The translations under genes were made by a program, and so were the position numbers. DNA of 35,566 bases, from contig CAYQAC010000037.1 of assembly GCA_964415255.1 (NCBI GenBank), positions 1 to 35,566 on the forward strand, given 5' to 3'. Origin of the DNA: JAHBVY01 sp964415255. Lineage in GTDB: Bacteria; Myxococcota_A; Polyangia; Polyangiales; Polyangiaceae. The notes beneath the pieces are model-generated. The model was not told the origin of the DNA. It worked only from the letters and a program-made list of their open reading frames with translations, and ran no database searches. The stretch's first letter is position 1; each line of letters opens with the position of its first letter. Shown piece after piece: positions 1 to 9,448 of the stretch.

Positions 1-1037
1 GCGTGGACGCGGACATCTCGCTTGTGGCGCGGGTGGTGTCGATCGCCGCGGAGGGGGTGGAGCTGGCGGCGGCGACGGATCACTACGCGGTGACGGATTT
101 GGAGCCGGTGCGCCGCGCCTTGGCGCGCGAGGGCGTGCTGGCGACGGCGCTCCAGACGCTGCCGGGGACGGAGGTGAGCACGCTCGGCGCGCGCTTCGGG
201 CACTTCAATGTGTTCCCGCTGAAGCCAGGCCAGGACATTGTTTACCGGGACACCACGCCGCGCGGCATCTTCGAAGACGCGCGGCGGAAGGCGCCTCAGG
301 CGGTGCTGCAGGTGAACCACCCGCGCTGGGATCCGATCATCAGCTACTTCTCCGCTTATCAGGTGAGCGAACAAACCGGGCTGCCGGGGCGCCCCGGTTA
401 CGATCCTGATTTCGACACGCTGGAGGTCTATAACGGCGACGACGCTCGCGATCTGAAGCGCGTGCGCCCGGTGCTGAAGGACTGGCTGAGGCAGCTCGGC
501 TTGGGGAGGCGCATCGCGGCGACGGGGAGCAGCGACTCCCACAAGCTCGCGATTTTGGATCCGGGGCTGCCGCGCACCTACCTTCGTTGTGGGCCGGTGG
601 GGCCCGGGGGCCAGGCGAGCGATGACACCGACGTGAAGGCCAAGCTGAGCGACTGCATGGCGGCGCTCAAGGCGGGGCGCGCGATCGTGACCAGCGGGCC
701 CTTCATCCGCGCGAGCGTGGAGGGGCGCGGCCCCGGAGAGACAGCCAAGCTGACTGCTGGCGCGCGCTTCAGCTTGGACATCGAGGTGGACGCGGCGCCT
801 TGGATCTCGGTGACTCAGGTGGAGGTGCTCGCCGGCTCGCGCGGGGAGCGCCTGCATTTTGAGCTGGTGAAGGAGACGCGCGCTGTGACCCGCTACCGGC
901 GCCGCTTGAGCCTCACCCTGCCTCAGGGCGCCGACTTCGTGGTGGTGGTGGCGCAAGGCTCGCGCGGGCTCCCGAACGCCTCGCGCGAGTACACGGTGCC
1001 CTTCGCGTTCACGAACCCGATTTGGTTTGAGCGCTGA
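1..1037 (+). CDS. PHP-domain metallohydrolase (CehA/McbA-like), 3' part
   Basis: This gene is cut by the left edge; the first complete codon is at base 3 and the true start is upstream. The 344 visible residues match the later part of the PHP phosphoesterase fold. There is an early AEGVE...ATDHY block with a metal-ligand-type Asp-His, then a VNHPRW block, a VYNGDD block and a late SSDSHK block, which is the arrangement in CehA/McbA-type hydrolases. The first His-x-His metal motif of the family is expected before the window and cannot be checked. The C-terminal 90 residues look beta-rich, as in the appended sandwich domain of these proteins. The substrate cannot be told. It converges on the sulfatase-like lipoprotein gene with 67 bases between them. 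Confidence 0.75.
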   Translation, partial: VDADISLVARVVSIAAEGVELAAATDHYAVTDLEPVRRALAREGVLATALQTLPGTEVSTLGARFGHFNVFPLKPGQDIVYRDTTPRGIFEDARRKAPQAVLQVNHPRWDPIISYFSAYQVSEQTGLPGRPGYDPDFDTLEVYNGDDARDLKRVRPVLKDWLRQLGLGRRIAATGSSDSHKLAILDPGLPRTYLRCGPVGPGGQASDDTDVKAKLSDCMAALKAGRAIVTSGPFIRASVEGRGPGETAKLTAGARFSLDIEVDAAPWISVTQVEVLAGSRGERLHFELVKETRAVTRYRRRLSLTLPQGADFVVVVAQGSRGLPNASREYTVPFAFTNPIWFER

Positions 1038-1104
1038 GAGCGCTGAGCGTGGAGGCGCTGCACGCGGATTAGTCAGTGGGGCGATCTGATACGCCCGGCG
1101 CTTA

Positions 1105-3363
1105 TTAGTAACCCCACACCGTGAGCGCGGAGGAGGTGTCTTGATCGAGCTCCACCAGCTCGCTCTGCGGCACGCTCTCGCGCGCTTGCTGCTCCAAGCG
1201 GTACGTCGCGCGCCATAGCGCCCGCGCCGCGATGGGCCGGCTCAAGAAGGCGTCGGAGATGCAGGCTGGGTCCACATCGAGCTCGCACAGCGACGGGCGG
1301 CGGCCCATGGTGCCGGTCAAGAGCAGGAGCCCCCAGCGCGAGGTGTAGGTGTTGCCGAGCGTCGCCTGCAGCGGGCGCCCCAGCACCGGCTCAGCGCCCG
1401 TCGCGGTGAGGAACAGATCCGTCCCGCCGGGGCGGCCCTCGGTGCTGAGCCCCAGCGCCGTGAGCATCGTGTGCGCCACGTCCATGGCGGTGGTCGGCAG
1501 GGTGCTCTGGGTGCCGGCCAGCGCACCGTCAGGGAACTTGACGTAGAGCGGCGCTAGCAGCCGATCTTCGCGCAGCGGTGGCGCGGGGGCGTAGGGGACA
1601 TCCGGTGGATCCCCGAGCGGTACATCACCCACCACCACGATCAGCGCGCGCTCGTAGGCGTCGCGCTTCCTTAACATGGCGAACAGCCGCACCAGCTCCG
1701 CGTCTTGCTTGGCCAGCGCGGCGTCGTGGAAGGCGTGCAGGCGCACCCAATCTTCCGGAGCGATGCGCCGCGTCTGCGCGCGGCGGCGCTGGCGCACTTC
1801 ATTGAGCAAGATGGCGCCGCGGCGCGGCCGCAGCAGCCCGCCGTACTCCTGGGGCGGCAGCGCGCCCGTCTCTTCGGTGTCCAGATCCCACGGCGGGTGC
1901 CCGCCGCGCTGGTGGATCACGACCAGGCGCTGACCTGGTGTGCCAAGCTGACGATCGAGCCACTCCGTGGCGCGCGCGGTGGGCTCCGAGGCGGGCACAT
2001 CTTGCACCGGCGAGATCGCGTCGTAGCGGTCCCAGCCTCGGTCGAAGCCGAACGCGGCGAAGCTGGTGGGCACGCCGGTGAACATCGCGGTGCGGCCGCT
2101 CGCCAGCTTGAACACCTCAGCGACCGTGCGCACCGAGCTAGGCAGCTTACCGTTCGGATCTTCAAAGCCATGAGCGCGCGGCGCGAGCCCCGTGAGCAGG
2201 CTCGCCATCACCGGGCCAGACACGGTGGTCGGCGTGCGATAGGAGGTGAACGTCACCCCGCCGCGCATCAGCGCCGCCAGGCCAGGCAGTGAGCGCGGCG
2301 GTACGAAGGGCGGCAGCCGGCGCCGCTCCACGCCGGAGAGCACCACCAAGATCACGGTGTCAGCCGCTGGCGTGGCGCGCGGCCCCGGCGGGTGCGTGAG
2401 CTCGAGCTTGGGCTCCCCAAACACCACCCGTCCCCCGCCCTCGCCGCTCGCAGCGCGCAGCTCAATGGCGACCAGGCGCTGCGCGTGGTCACTGAGATCG
2501 ACCTGGACTGGGATCCACGAGACGCCAGGGCCGCCGCTCAGCTTGCGCCGCTGGAGCACCAGCGGCTGCTTGCCGTCCTGCAACAGCCGGAGCTCGGCGT
2601 CGCCCTTGCCGGCGCCCCAGAACCCCAAGTTCACCTTGAAGCGCGCCCCTTGTGGCACCCACAGCGGGCAGCGCGCGGCGCTCGGCGCGGGCAGCGCCAG
2701 GGAGCGCTTCGGTTGGCCGTCGATGGCCACGTCCTTGACGATGTCGCGCTCGCGCAGCGGGGTGAAGGTGGCCTTCACGTCGTCTCCCCCCGCGAGGCGG
2801 ATCCAGTCGAGATCCGCGCGGCCCTGGCTGGTGGTTTTTCCACGCAGATTAAGCGACACCACGTGGCGCCCCGGGGGCAGCGCCTCGGTCAGCTCACGGG
2901 TGCGCACCCGGTCCACCCCGCGCGGCAAGGTCAGCGTCGCGAGGTAGCGATCATTCAAATACACCCCCACCCGGCTCACGCTGCCGGCCGCCCCCCGCAG
3001 CTCAACGAAGGGGTGCTCCAGCTCGGCGTCCAGCCAGAAGCCGTAGCTGACGCGCTGGCCGTCGATGCGCGCCACGCGGGTGCCGTCGCGGTCCGCCGCG
3101 CGGGTGTCCAGGAACGGCCCCACCGCGAAATCACGGCGGATGGCGGCGGACTCCTCCGCGACGTCGACGAACGCGCCCCGGTGGTAGACGTCGCAGGTGG
3201 GCAGCAGATTGAGCAGCTCAACTGACTGCTCAGTCCCCTCCAAGGCCACCCCAGCGTCTACTGCGGCGGGCTCATCAGCGGGCTGGGGCGCTTCACGATC
3301 GCAGCCCACCAGCGCCAGCGAGAGCAGGCTCGCGGCGATGAAGGAGGTGCGAGCGCGCGACAT
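1105..3363 (-). CDS. Lipoprotein with sulfatase/alkaline-phosphatase-superfamily domain, active site degenerate
   Basis: The 752-residue reading starts at ATG 3363, chosen because it begins directly with a lipoprotein signal peptide (SLALVGC, lipid Cys21). An ATG 96 bases upstream would bury the signal. Residues 60-330 look like beta-sandwich, carbohydrate-binding-type modules. Residues 335-690 follow the sulfatase fold: hydrophobic strand VILVVLSG at 337-344, the VSGPVMASLLTGL block at 381-393, and strand LIVVVGD at 574-580. The Asp normally following the first strand is Ser-Gly here. The nucleophile-region Cys/Ser-x-Pro-x-Arg motif is absent, and the usual Asp-His after the late strand is GDVPLGD. 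It may therefore be a non-catalytic binding protein. The 1405-residue signalling gene lies 116 bases upstream on the same strand. Confidence 0.8.
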   Translation of the reverse strand: MSRARTSFIAASLLSLALVGCDREAPQPADEPAAVDAGVALEGTEQSVELLNLLPTCDVYHRGAFVDVAEESAAIRRDFAVGPFLDTRAADRDGTRVARIDGQRVSYGFWLDAELEHPFVELRGAAGSVSRVGVYLNDRYLATLTLPRGVDRVRTRELTEALPPGRHVVSLNLRGKTTSQGRADLDWIRLAGGDDVKATFTPLRERDIVKDVAIDGQPKRSLALPAPSAARCPLWVPQGARFKVNLGFWGAGKGDAELRLLQDGKQPLVLQRRKLSGGPGVSWIPVQVDLSDHAQRLVAIELRAASGEGGGRVVFGEPKLELTHPPGPRATPAADTVILVVLSGVERRRLPPFVPPRSLPGLAALMRGGVTFTSYRTPTTVSGPVMASLLTGLAPRAHGFEDPNGKLPSSVRTVAEVFKLASGRTAMFTGVPTSFAAFGFDRGWDRYDAISPVQDVPASEPTARATEWLDRQLGTPGQRLVVIHQRGGHPPWDLDTEETGALPPQEYGGLLRPRRGAILLNEVRQRRRAQTRRIAPEDWVRLHAFHDAALAKQDAELVRLFAMLRKRDAYERALIVVVGDVPLGDPPDVPYAPAPPLREDRLLAPLYVKFPDGALAGTQSTLPTTAMDVAHTMLTALGLSTEGRPGGTDLFLTATGAEPVLGRPLQATLGNTYTSRWGLLLLTGTMGRRPSLCELDVDPACISDAFLSRPIAARALWRATYRLEQQARESVPQSELVELDQDTSSALTVWGY

Positions 3364-3479
3364 CGGTGCCCAGTTAGCTGAGGATGGCGCAGGGTCAAGC
3401 GCGCCCCGGCTGGGGGCTGCGCCTCTGTTCACTTGGTGCGCGCGAGGTTGAGAGCGCACGGGCTGGCTTGCGCGCGACG

Positions 3480-6400
3480 CTACTCAGCCAGGCGCACGAG
3501 GGTGGTGGCGCCGGTGCGCACCTCGATCTCTTGCACGATCTCGGTGCTGTTGAGCTTCAGCCGCACCTCGTGTCGGCCCGCGCCGAGCGGCACGCGGCGC
3601 TTGGGGCCTCGCCCCACGAACACCTGATCGACATAGATCGAGTGGCGCTGCGACGTCACGAGCTCAAGCAGCCCTTTGTCTTGGTCGAGGTTGATGTCTT
3701 GCGGCGGGTCGCCGTAGCTCACCTCAAGCTTGGCGGCTGGCTCCGCCGTCGGCTGGGGCGTGGGGGGCGGCACCACGGCGGGAGCAGCTGGGAGCTCGGC
3801 GGTGGTGACCGCCGCGGCCGCTGGAGCCTCAGGCAGCTCCGCGGTGAGCGGCGCCATCAAGCTCCGCACGCCAAGGTAGGCCACCGCCGCAGCCGCGCTC
3901 GCCGCCCCGAGCGTGCCCAGGCTCCTGAGCCAGCGTGAGCCGCCGCGGGTCTTGCTGGGCTCGGTGGCCGCCAGCGCCGCGGGCGTCTCGTCCTCCAAGC
4001 GCGGCATGGGGCCACGATCGATGCGGCGCGAGCGGGGCGTATCGAAGCGAAGCGACCGCGTCGCTGGCTCGGCGGATGCAGACTTGGGCTCCAGCTCCTG
4101 CTCAGATTTCCCTGCGGAATCGTCATCCTGCTTTGGCTCAGCGCGCTCAAGCGACGCCAGGCCGACGCTCTGCTTCGCTGCCTCTGGGGCGGCCTCTGCC
4201 TGCGGCGGCGCGTCGCTCTTCGCCCGCGCGAGGTGCTCCTCAGCGACCGCCTTGAGGGAGGGCGCGTCTTGCGTCAGGGGAGCTGACGCGCTGCTGTGGC
4301 TGGTGTCTTCTGAGGCTGTGACGTTGTCAGCGCTACTGTCTTTCGCCGCGCTGGCGAGGGAGGGTTTGTCTGAGGTGCTGTGGGCTGCGTCTTCTGAGGT
4401 TGCGGAAGCGTCAGGGCTACTGACTTGCTCGGCGCTCGCGTGGGAGGGCTCGCGGGTGAACTCTTGGGCTGCCGGCGCGGGCTTCAGCGCCTCTTGGTTC
4501 GGGTTTTGGGGGTTGGGCACCGCGCTGCTCGGCGCTGTGCTGGCGCCGCGCGGGTCCGCTACTTCGCCCTGAACGGGCTCAGCGGCGCGCGGCGCTGGCG
4601 CGCTCTCAGCGGCGCGCGGCGCTGGCGCGCTTTCAGCGTGCGCGCTGGGGGCCTCGGATGCTTCAGTCGGCGCGCCGATCGTCACGGTGGGCGCGGCGAC
4701 GAGCGGCTCGCTCGCGCGGGGAGGCATCGCGATGGGTTTGGTTGGCGGCAGCGGCGCGGTGTGGGAGTCGGGTCGCGGCGCGGCTGCCTTGGACGGGGCG
4801 GCCCCCGCGGCTGCTCCCTCTGCGGTGCCAGTTGGCGCTGCGCGTCGTGGGGGCGCGAGCTCACGCACCTCGGGGAGCGGCGCGGTGCCGCCCTGTTGGG
4901 GCGCTGGGGAGCTGGCGAGCGTCTGCGCGGGTTGCGGGGCCGCGATGGGCGCGGCGGCTTCAACGGCTGGTGGCGCCTCGGTGGCGGGCTTGGCGGCTTC
5001 AACCGGCGGTGGCGCCTCAGTGGCAGGCTTGGCAGCCTCAACGGGCGGCGGCGCCTCGGTGGCGGGCTTGGGCGCTGCCTCGACGGGCACCAGCGCGGCG
5101 CTGGGATCCTTGCGCCTCACCATCGGCGCAAACTTGATTTGCACCACTGGGAGGGGAGGCTCGCTCGCCTCCTCAAGCTCACGGTCAGGCGCCGGGGCCG
5201 CGCGGCTGGCGAGCGCGTCTGCCTCATCCGTGACCGCTAGGGCCTCCTCAGGGGCCTGCGCTTCGTCAGGAGCACTGATGGCCTCGGGGTCGCCGTCGGT
5301 CATCTGGGAGGACGCGCTCGCTGGGTCCGCGTCCTCGACGACCGGCGCTGGTGCGCTCGCTTCATGGATGGCGGGCAGCGCGCGGCTTGGCTCAAGGGGC
5401 TCGCCCTCGCCGCTCATCGCCTCGGGGGGCGCCTCGCTGGGGTGCTCGCTGAGCACCGACACGAGCGCGTCCACCTGCTCCTCTTGCTCAGGCGTCAGCT
5501 TGGGCGCCTCCGCTCGCTTCACCACCAGGTGAGTCGGCGCGGGGTTCGCTGCCACCGCGGGGGGCGACATGGACTCAAACTCCAGGGTGAACTGCGGCGC
5601 GCTGATCTCACGCACCGGAGGCGGCTCACCCGTCGCGGTGACCTCGGCCATCAGCGCCGCCGCCTGAGGCAAGACGTCCCCGCCCTGCGCCGTCACCACC
5701 GCCCGCACGCCGCCGTGCTGCGCCAGATCGAGCAGCACCGCCTGAACCAAGCCCACGTCTGACCCGCCCTCGACCAATTTTCTTACAGAAATGCCTTGAG
5801 CGAGGTGCCGTGTGATGTCGCGCGCGGCGTCAGGCGTCGCGCGCATGTAGGCGTCGGTCACGCCGGGGTCCAGCGCCACGCGCTCCACGTCGAGCAGCCG
5901 GGCGCCGACCAGCGCGCGCCGCGCGCCGCGCGCGCTCTTGATCGGCTCCTCCAGCGTCATGAACAGATCGAGCTCAAAGTCTCGCTGCACCTCGCCCTCG
6001 CTGGGTCGAATCGCGAAGCGCCCCGCGCTCACGCCGAGCAGCGACCCAAGCACCTGCTTGCCGCGCGCGCTGCTGCCGTCCGGTGCCGTGCGCGTCGCGG
6101 CGACGGGGCGGCCCTGACGCACCTCCACCTCGTACAGGTAGGCTGCATCTCGTACGTTCACCTGACAGCTTCCCATGCGCCGAGAGGCGAGCTCCAGCAC
6201 CAGCCTCGGGGTGATGTCGCCGAGCCGCCCCTTCACCTCACCGCCTAGCGTCAGGCGCGCCTCCACGCGGCTCCTGGGCCGCAGCACCTCACGCAGCCGC
6301 TGCACGATGAGGGAGCCGTCGGCCTCCTTCTTCAGGTAGCCGTCGGCGTCAGCGCCCAGCTCGCGCACGCGCTGGAGCATGTCCTCTTTCCATGAGAGCA

Positions 6401-7697
6401 AGATCACCGGGGTGTCGCGCACCGCGATGTCGCTCTTGATCTCCCGGCACAGCTGGAACCCGTCGAGCTCGGGCATCAGGATGTCGCTCACCACGGCGTC
6501 TGGCCAGAAGCGCTGGCACAGCGAGAGCGCGCGCTTGCCGTCCGCCGCCTCCATCACCCGCGCGCCCGCGCCCCGGAGCAGGCCGCTCAAGAACCAGGTG
6601 ACCGCCGGATCATCGTCAGCCACCAGGATCAACCGCCCGTCCAGGCTCACGTCGTCCGCCGCGCGCGCGCCGACCGGCGATCGCTCCCCAGCGCGCCGCT
6701 CCCCGGTGGACCAGGGCGCGACGTGGATGGCGCCCTCGGGGCCCCGTGGGTCAAAGCGGACCTGCCCGCCCGAGCGCACCGTCATCACCTCACGGATCCG
6801 CGCGATGGCGCCCCACACCGCCGCGCGCACCTCCGCGCCATCACCTAGGTTCACGGCGCGGCCACGGGTGGTGGGCTCCACCGTGCCCGCGAGGCCCGCC
6901 TTGAGCTCTTCGGCGACGCGCTCGGCGAGCTGATCCACCGTGAGCTCACCGAGGCTCCGAGGCAGCTCCGGCCGCGCGCCGTCGCGCCCGAACACATCGA
7001 GCACGGTGGCCCGCAGGGTGCTTGGGCTGACCGGCTTCGGCAGCACCCGGGTCACGCCGGCGCGCGCCAGCTTGGCTGCGGCCTCGGGCGAGTCGAAGTG
7101 CCCCAGCACCACCAGCGGCGGCGCGTGGTCGAGCGCCGTGAGCCGCTGCACCAGCTCCTCCGCGGCGGGGCGGTCGTAGTCCACGACCACCACGTCAGGC
7201 CCATGATCTGCCACCAAGCTGAGCGCGCGGTTCAGATCGTCAGTGCGATCGCACTCAAGCGACTGCCCCGTGGCGAACGCCAGCTCACTTCGGAGTGAAT
7301 CCGCCAGCGGTGGGGTGCTGAACACCAGCGCGTGCGGCGGGTACGCCGGGCGCCGCGCGAAGGACTCGAGCGACTGAGCCACGCCGCTCACCACCAAGGA
7401 CGGCAGGCTCTCCAAGCGCCGAGCCAGCTGGCGCCCCAGCTCGGGCGAGATTGGCACCGAGACCTGCCCCTCGATCTTGGCTACCGCGCCGGCCAGGCCC
7501 TCGAACGCCAGCACCTGAGCGGCCGCCTTCAGCGCATGGAGGCGCCGCTGGGCGGACGCCTGACGTTCCCCCGACTCTGGCGATTTATCTAATGATTCCA
7601 GCAGGTTACGGATGAACTCCAGACGTCGCGGGAGGCTCTCCACGAACTCAGCGCGCGCGGCGTCCTCGACCTCCGGCTTGGCTACACCCTCGTCCAT
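3480..7697 (-). CDS. Hpt-REC-REC-DUF4388 signalling protein with transmembrane segment and C-terminal PEGA domain
   Basis: This is a 1405-residue multidomain protein. Residues 10-105 resemble a histidine phosphotransfer bundle, with His54 in a HALKAAA context. Residues 121-236 form a receiver-like domain with candidate acceptor Asp173. Residues 355-472 are a canonical receiver: acidic triad 361-363, acceptor Asp405 in SDILMPELDG, Ser435 and Lys456/457. Residues 475-690 look like a DUF4388 (PATAN-type) region. A long Ala/Pro/Glu-rich disordered linker runs from about 690 to 1240 and includes a 13-residue tandem repeat. A hydrophobic helix at about 1262-1284 is followed by a PEGA-like beta domain at 1342-1395. 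The likely topology puts the signalling domains in the cytoplasm and PEGA in the periplasm, which is an inference. The ATG at 7697 gives a good N-terminus. Confidence 0.8.
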   Translation of the reverse strand: MDEGVAKPEVEDAARAEFVESLPRRLEFIRNLLESLDKSPESGERQASAQRRLHALKAAAQVLAFEGLAGAVAKIEGQVSVPISPELGRQLARRLESLPSLVVSGVAQSLESFARRPAYPPHALVFSTPPLADSLRSELAFATGQSLECDRTDDLNRALSLVADHGPDVVVVDYDRPAAEELVQRLTALDHAPPLVVLGHFDSPEAAAKLARAGVTRVLPKPVSPSTLRATVLDVFGRDGARPELPRSLGELTVDQLAERVAEELKAGLAGTVEPTTRGRAVNLGDGAEVRAAVWGAIARIREVMTVRSGGQVRFDPRGPEGAIHVAPWSTGERRAGERSPVGARAADDVSLDGRLILVADDDPAVTWFLSGLLRGAGARVMEAADGKRALSLCQRFWPDAVVSDILMPELDGFQLCREIKSDIAVRDTPVILLSWKEDMLQRVRELGADADGYLKKEADGSLIVQRLREVLRPRSRVEARLTLGGEVKGRLGDITPRLVLELASRRMGSCQVNVRDAAYLYEVEVRQGRPVAATRTAPDGSSARGKQVLGSLLGVSAGRFAIRPSEGEVQRDFELDLFMTLEEPIKSARGARRALVGARLLDVERVALDPGVTDAYMRATPDAARDITRHLAQGISVRKLVEGGSDVGLVQAVLLDLAQHGGVRAVVTAQGGDVLPQAAALMAEVTATGEPPPVREISAPQFTLEFESMSPPAVAANPAPTHLVVKRAEAPKLTPEQEEQVDALVSVLSEHPSEAPPEAMSGEGEPLEPSRALPAIHEASAPAPVVEDADPASASSQMTDGDPEAISAPDEAQAPEEALAVTDEADALASRAAPAPDRELEEASEPPLPVVQIKFAPMVRRKDPSAALVPVEAAPKPATEAPPPVEAAKPATEAPPPVEAAKPATEAPPAVEAAAPIAAPQPAQTLASSPAPQQGGTAPLPEVRELAPPRRAAPTGTAEGAAAGAAPSKAAAPRPDSHTAPLPPTKPIAMPPRASEPLVAAPTVTIGAPTEASEAPSAHAESAPAPRAAESAPAPRAAEPVQGEVADPRGASTAPSSAVPNPQNPNQEALKPAPAAQEFTREPSHASAEQVSSPDASATSEDAAHSTSDKPSLASAAKDSSADNVTASEDTSHSSASAPLTQDAPSLKAVAEEHLARAKSDAPPQAEAAPEAAKQSVGLASLERAEPKQDDDSAGKSEQELEPKSASAEPATRSLRFDTPRSRRIDRGPMPRLEDETPAALAATEPSKTRGGSRWLRSLGTLGAASAAAAVAYLGVRSLMAPLTAELPEAPAAAAVTTAELPAAPAVVPPPTPQPTAEPAAKLEVSYGDPPQDINLDQDKGLLELVTSQRHSIYVDQVFVGRGPKRRVPLGAGRHEVRLKLNSTEIVQEIEVRTGATTLVRLAE
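4951..5080 (-). repeat. 39-bp in-frame tandem repeat in the disordered linker
   Basis: Three copies of a 39-base unit (GCTTCAAC/GCCTCAAC landmarks at 4957, 4996 and 5035 on the plus strand) encode the 13-residue unit KPATEAPPPVEAA. The repeat lies in the Pro/Ala-rich linker of the signalling protein. Copy number could vary by slippage without breaking the frame. Confidence 0.8.
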
Positions 7698-7747
7698 GGG
7701 GCGGCCCTAGCATGCAGCACACGAACCAGGCACGTTTCTGGCGTGCT

Positions 7748-7809
7748 GAGCGGCGCGCGGCTTAGCTCCCACGCAGCGGCTCCCGGCGCGGTGCCGTCCA
7801 ACCCCCAAA
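7748..7809 (+). repeat. Copy of a dispersed intergenic repeat
   Basis: This lies in the short gap before the 1405-residue gene. It has GAGCGGCGCGCGG at 7748-7760 and GCGGTGCCGTCCAACCCCCAAA at 7788-7809. The second block matches, in inverse orientation, the sequence at 28026-28051, and the first matches 23544-23559 and 28056-28071. The function is unknown. Confidence 0.5.
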
Positions 7810-7844
7810 CCCCCTCCCAATCAAACGGCGCTCACCTGGTCGTC

Positions 7845-8627
7845 TTAGGTAGACGCGTGCCCGCGCGGAGACACGCTGTGATAGGCCATCGTCACGTACG
7901 GGAGCTCGAACTCCAGTGGGAAGTCGTGAACCAACTCACGCACGGCGGCTTCGACGCGGGCCTGCTCTGCTTGCGGTGCAGAGGCGAGGTAGCTGGTGGA
8001 GAGCACGCGGAGCACCAGCGTGTCGGCGTCGAGCGTTTGCTGGTACGTGGTGACGTAGCGCTCGAGCCTTCGTAGCCTGGGGTGCGCCTGCTCGGCGAAG
8101 ACATCACGCCAATCCACCTCGACCGTGAATGGCACTCCTTGACGCTCACGGTGGTCCCAGCCAAAGATGGCATTCAAGTCGCGCACCCAAGGGATGCTCG
8201 TGTCACGTTCATTCCAGATGAGCCCGAGTTTTCCATGGGGCCGGAGCACTCGCGCGATCTCCGAAGTGGCTCTCTGTACGTCGAACCAGTGAAACGCTTG
8301 GGCCACCGTCACGACATCGAACGACGCGTCTGAAACGGGCAGCTCAGCTGCGCTGCCTTCGAGGATGGGCACCCCGGGCACCGCCTTCACGAACTCTTCG
8401 CGCATCGCCTTCGACGGATCCACCGCGGTGAGGCGCGCGCCCGTGGGCGTGAGGAGCCGCGTGAGCTTGCCGGTGCCCGCGCCGAGGTCCAAGACGTCTT
8501 TGTCAGGCGCGATGCCTAAACCACTCACGAGCCAAGCCACCGCATCCGCCGGGTACGATGGCCGCCCCCGCTCATACACCGACATGTCACCGCCGAACCC
8601 CGCTTCACTCACCGCGTTGATGCTCAT
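7845..8627 (-). CDS. Class I SAM-dependent methyltransferase
   Basis: A 260-residue protein of the UbiE/methyltransferase-11 type. SAM-binding motif I is VLDLGAGTG at residues 45-53. The acidic residue ending strand 2 is Asp70 (TAVDPSKAM). Motif II/III blocks follow as ASFDVVTVAQAFHWFD and VLRPHGKLGLIWNE. A FHWFD motif of this kind is common in small-molecule methyltransferases of this group. The substrate is not predictable. The ATG at 8627 follows TATACT by six bases, so a near-leaderless transcript is possible. It stands alone between the large signalling gene and an unrelated membrane protein. Confidence 0.88.
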   Translation of the reverse strand: MSINAVSEAGFGGDMSVYERGRPSYPADAVAWLVSGLGIAPDKDVLDLGAGTGKLTRLLTPTGARLTAVDPSKAMREEFVKAVPGVPILEGSAAELPVSDASFDVVTVAQAFHWFDVQRATSEIARVLRPHGKLGLIWNERDTSIPWVRDLNAIFGWDHRERQGVPFTVEVDWRDVFAEQAHPRLRRLERYVTTYQQTLDADTLVLRVLSTSYLASAPQAEQARVEAAVRELVHDFPLEFELPYVTMAYHSVSPRGHAST

Positions 8628-8728
8628 CGCGGGAGTATAGCGTGCGGCGTCGGAGCGCCCCTAGAACATCTGGCTAGGTGTCGTACGAACGTTGCTCGTT
8701 GAAGGTCAGTGCTGTGACACCACGTGCT

Positions 8729-9448
8729 TCAACCGCTCACCACGAGCCCGAACAAGACGAGCACCGCCGCGAACGCCAGACAGAACAGCGGGAATATCAA
8801 GCTCGCTCCAAAGCGAACAGTCCCTTGATTGGGTGGCGGGTGCATTTGCAGCTTCCAGGCCAAGCCCTCAATCTCACCCGTGAGCTTGGTGGAGCGCTCG
8901 CGCGCTCGCCACGTCAGCATGAGACCTCGAAAGGGCATGACGGGCAGCAGCAGGGTGAAGAGGATCAGGAAGGTTGAGCCGAAAGCCGCGGGCGAGGCCA
9001 GCTCGTTGCCATGCTTGGCTGTTGTCCAGAACTCCTTATCGCTCATGGTTCGCAGTGGAGAGTCAGATGGAAGGCAGTAGTACCTCGCTCCATTGCCTGA
9101 CGTTCCCTCCACACGCACCCGCCCACTGCACCCCTCACACACCTGTGGACAGAGCGCGTAGCCGTAGACGCCCATCAGCGGATCAGCATCCGCGATACAG
9201 CGCGTCATCGCTATCGGGAGCATCAACACGATCACCCAGATGGGCAGCATCTGAAGCGCCTTCCCCAAACCCAGCCCAAAGCCGGCAGGCAACGCGGCGC
9301 GCTCTTTGACCAAGGCTTCGAGCCGCGCTTGGTCCGCCCGATAGGTGGCTCTCGCGATCACGCTCAAGGCCCACTGCCGGCTCTGCAGCGCGTGCTCGAC
9401 GGCCTGCGCAACTGTTGAGTTGCTACGGGTGCGCCGCAGTGTTGACAC
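8729..9448 (-). CDS. Membrane protein of unknown function, N-terminus probably in another frame
   Basis: Not recognised. The open frame starts at GTG 9448 directly after a stop and encodes 239 residues. It has a predicted membrane segment at about 65-83, a central extracytoplasmic Cys-rich loop (CPQVCEGCSGR, YYCLP), a second membrane segment at about 150-172 and a C-terminal hydrophobic stretch that could form one or two helices. An overlapping frame starting at ATG 9489 encodes MSTTSFDIHIRALECQHCG and then runs out of frame. That looks like the zinc-ribbon beginning of this protein, so the gene may be frameshifted or the sequence may contain an indel near 9430-9400. The gene lies alone between the methyltransferase and the ECF41 sigma operon. 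Confidence 0.6.
   Translation of the reverse strand: MSTLRRTRSNSTVAQAVEHALQSRQWALSVIARATYRADQARLEALVKERAALPAGFGLGLGKALQMLPIWVIVLMLPIAMTRCIADADPLMGVYGYALCPQVCEGCSGRVRVEGTSGNGARYYCLPSDSPLRTMSDKEFWTTAKHGNELASPAAFGSTFLILFTLLLPVMPFRGLMLTWRARERSTKLTGEIEGLAWKLQMHPPPNQGTVRFGASLIFPLFCLAFAAVLVLFGLVVSG

Noticed and set aside
3364..3459. Longer start for the sulfatase-like lipoprotein
   Set aside because: It would put 32 extra residues before a perfect lipoprotein signal peptide.
8704..8716. TGTCACA (minus strand) in the gap after the methyltransferase as a second ECF41 promoter
   Set aside because: No CGTC occurs 16 bases downstream, and no gene start follows on that strand at a useful distance.
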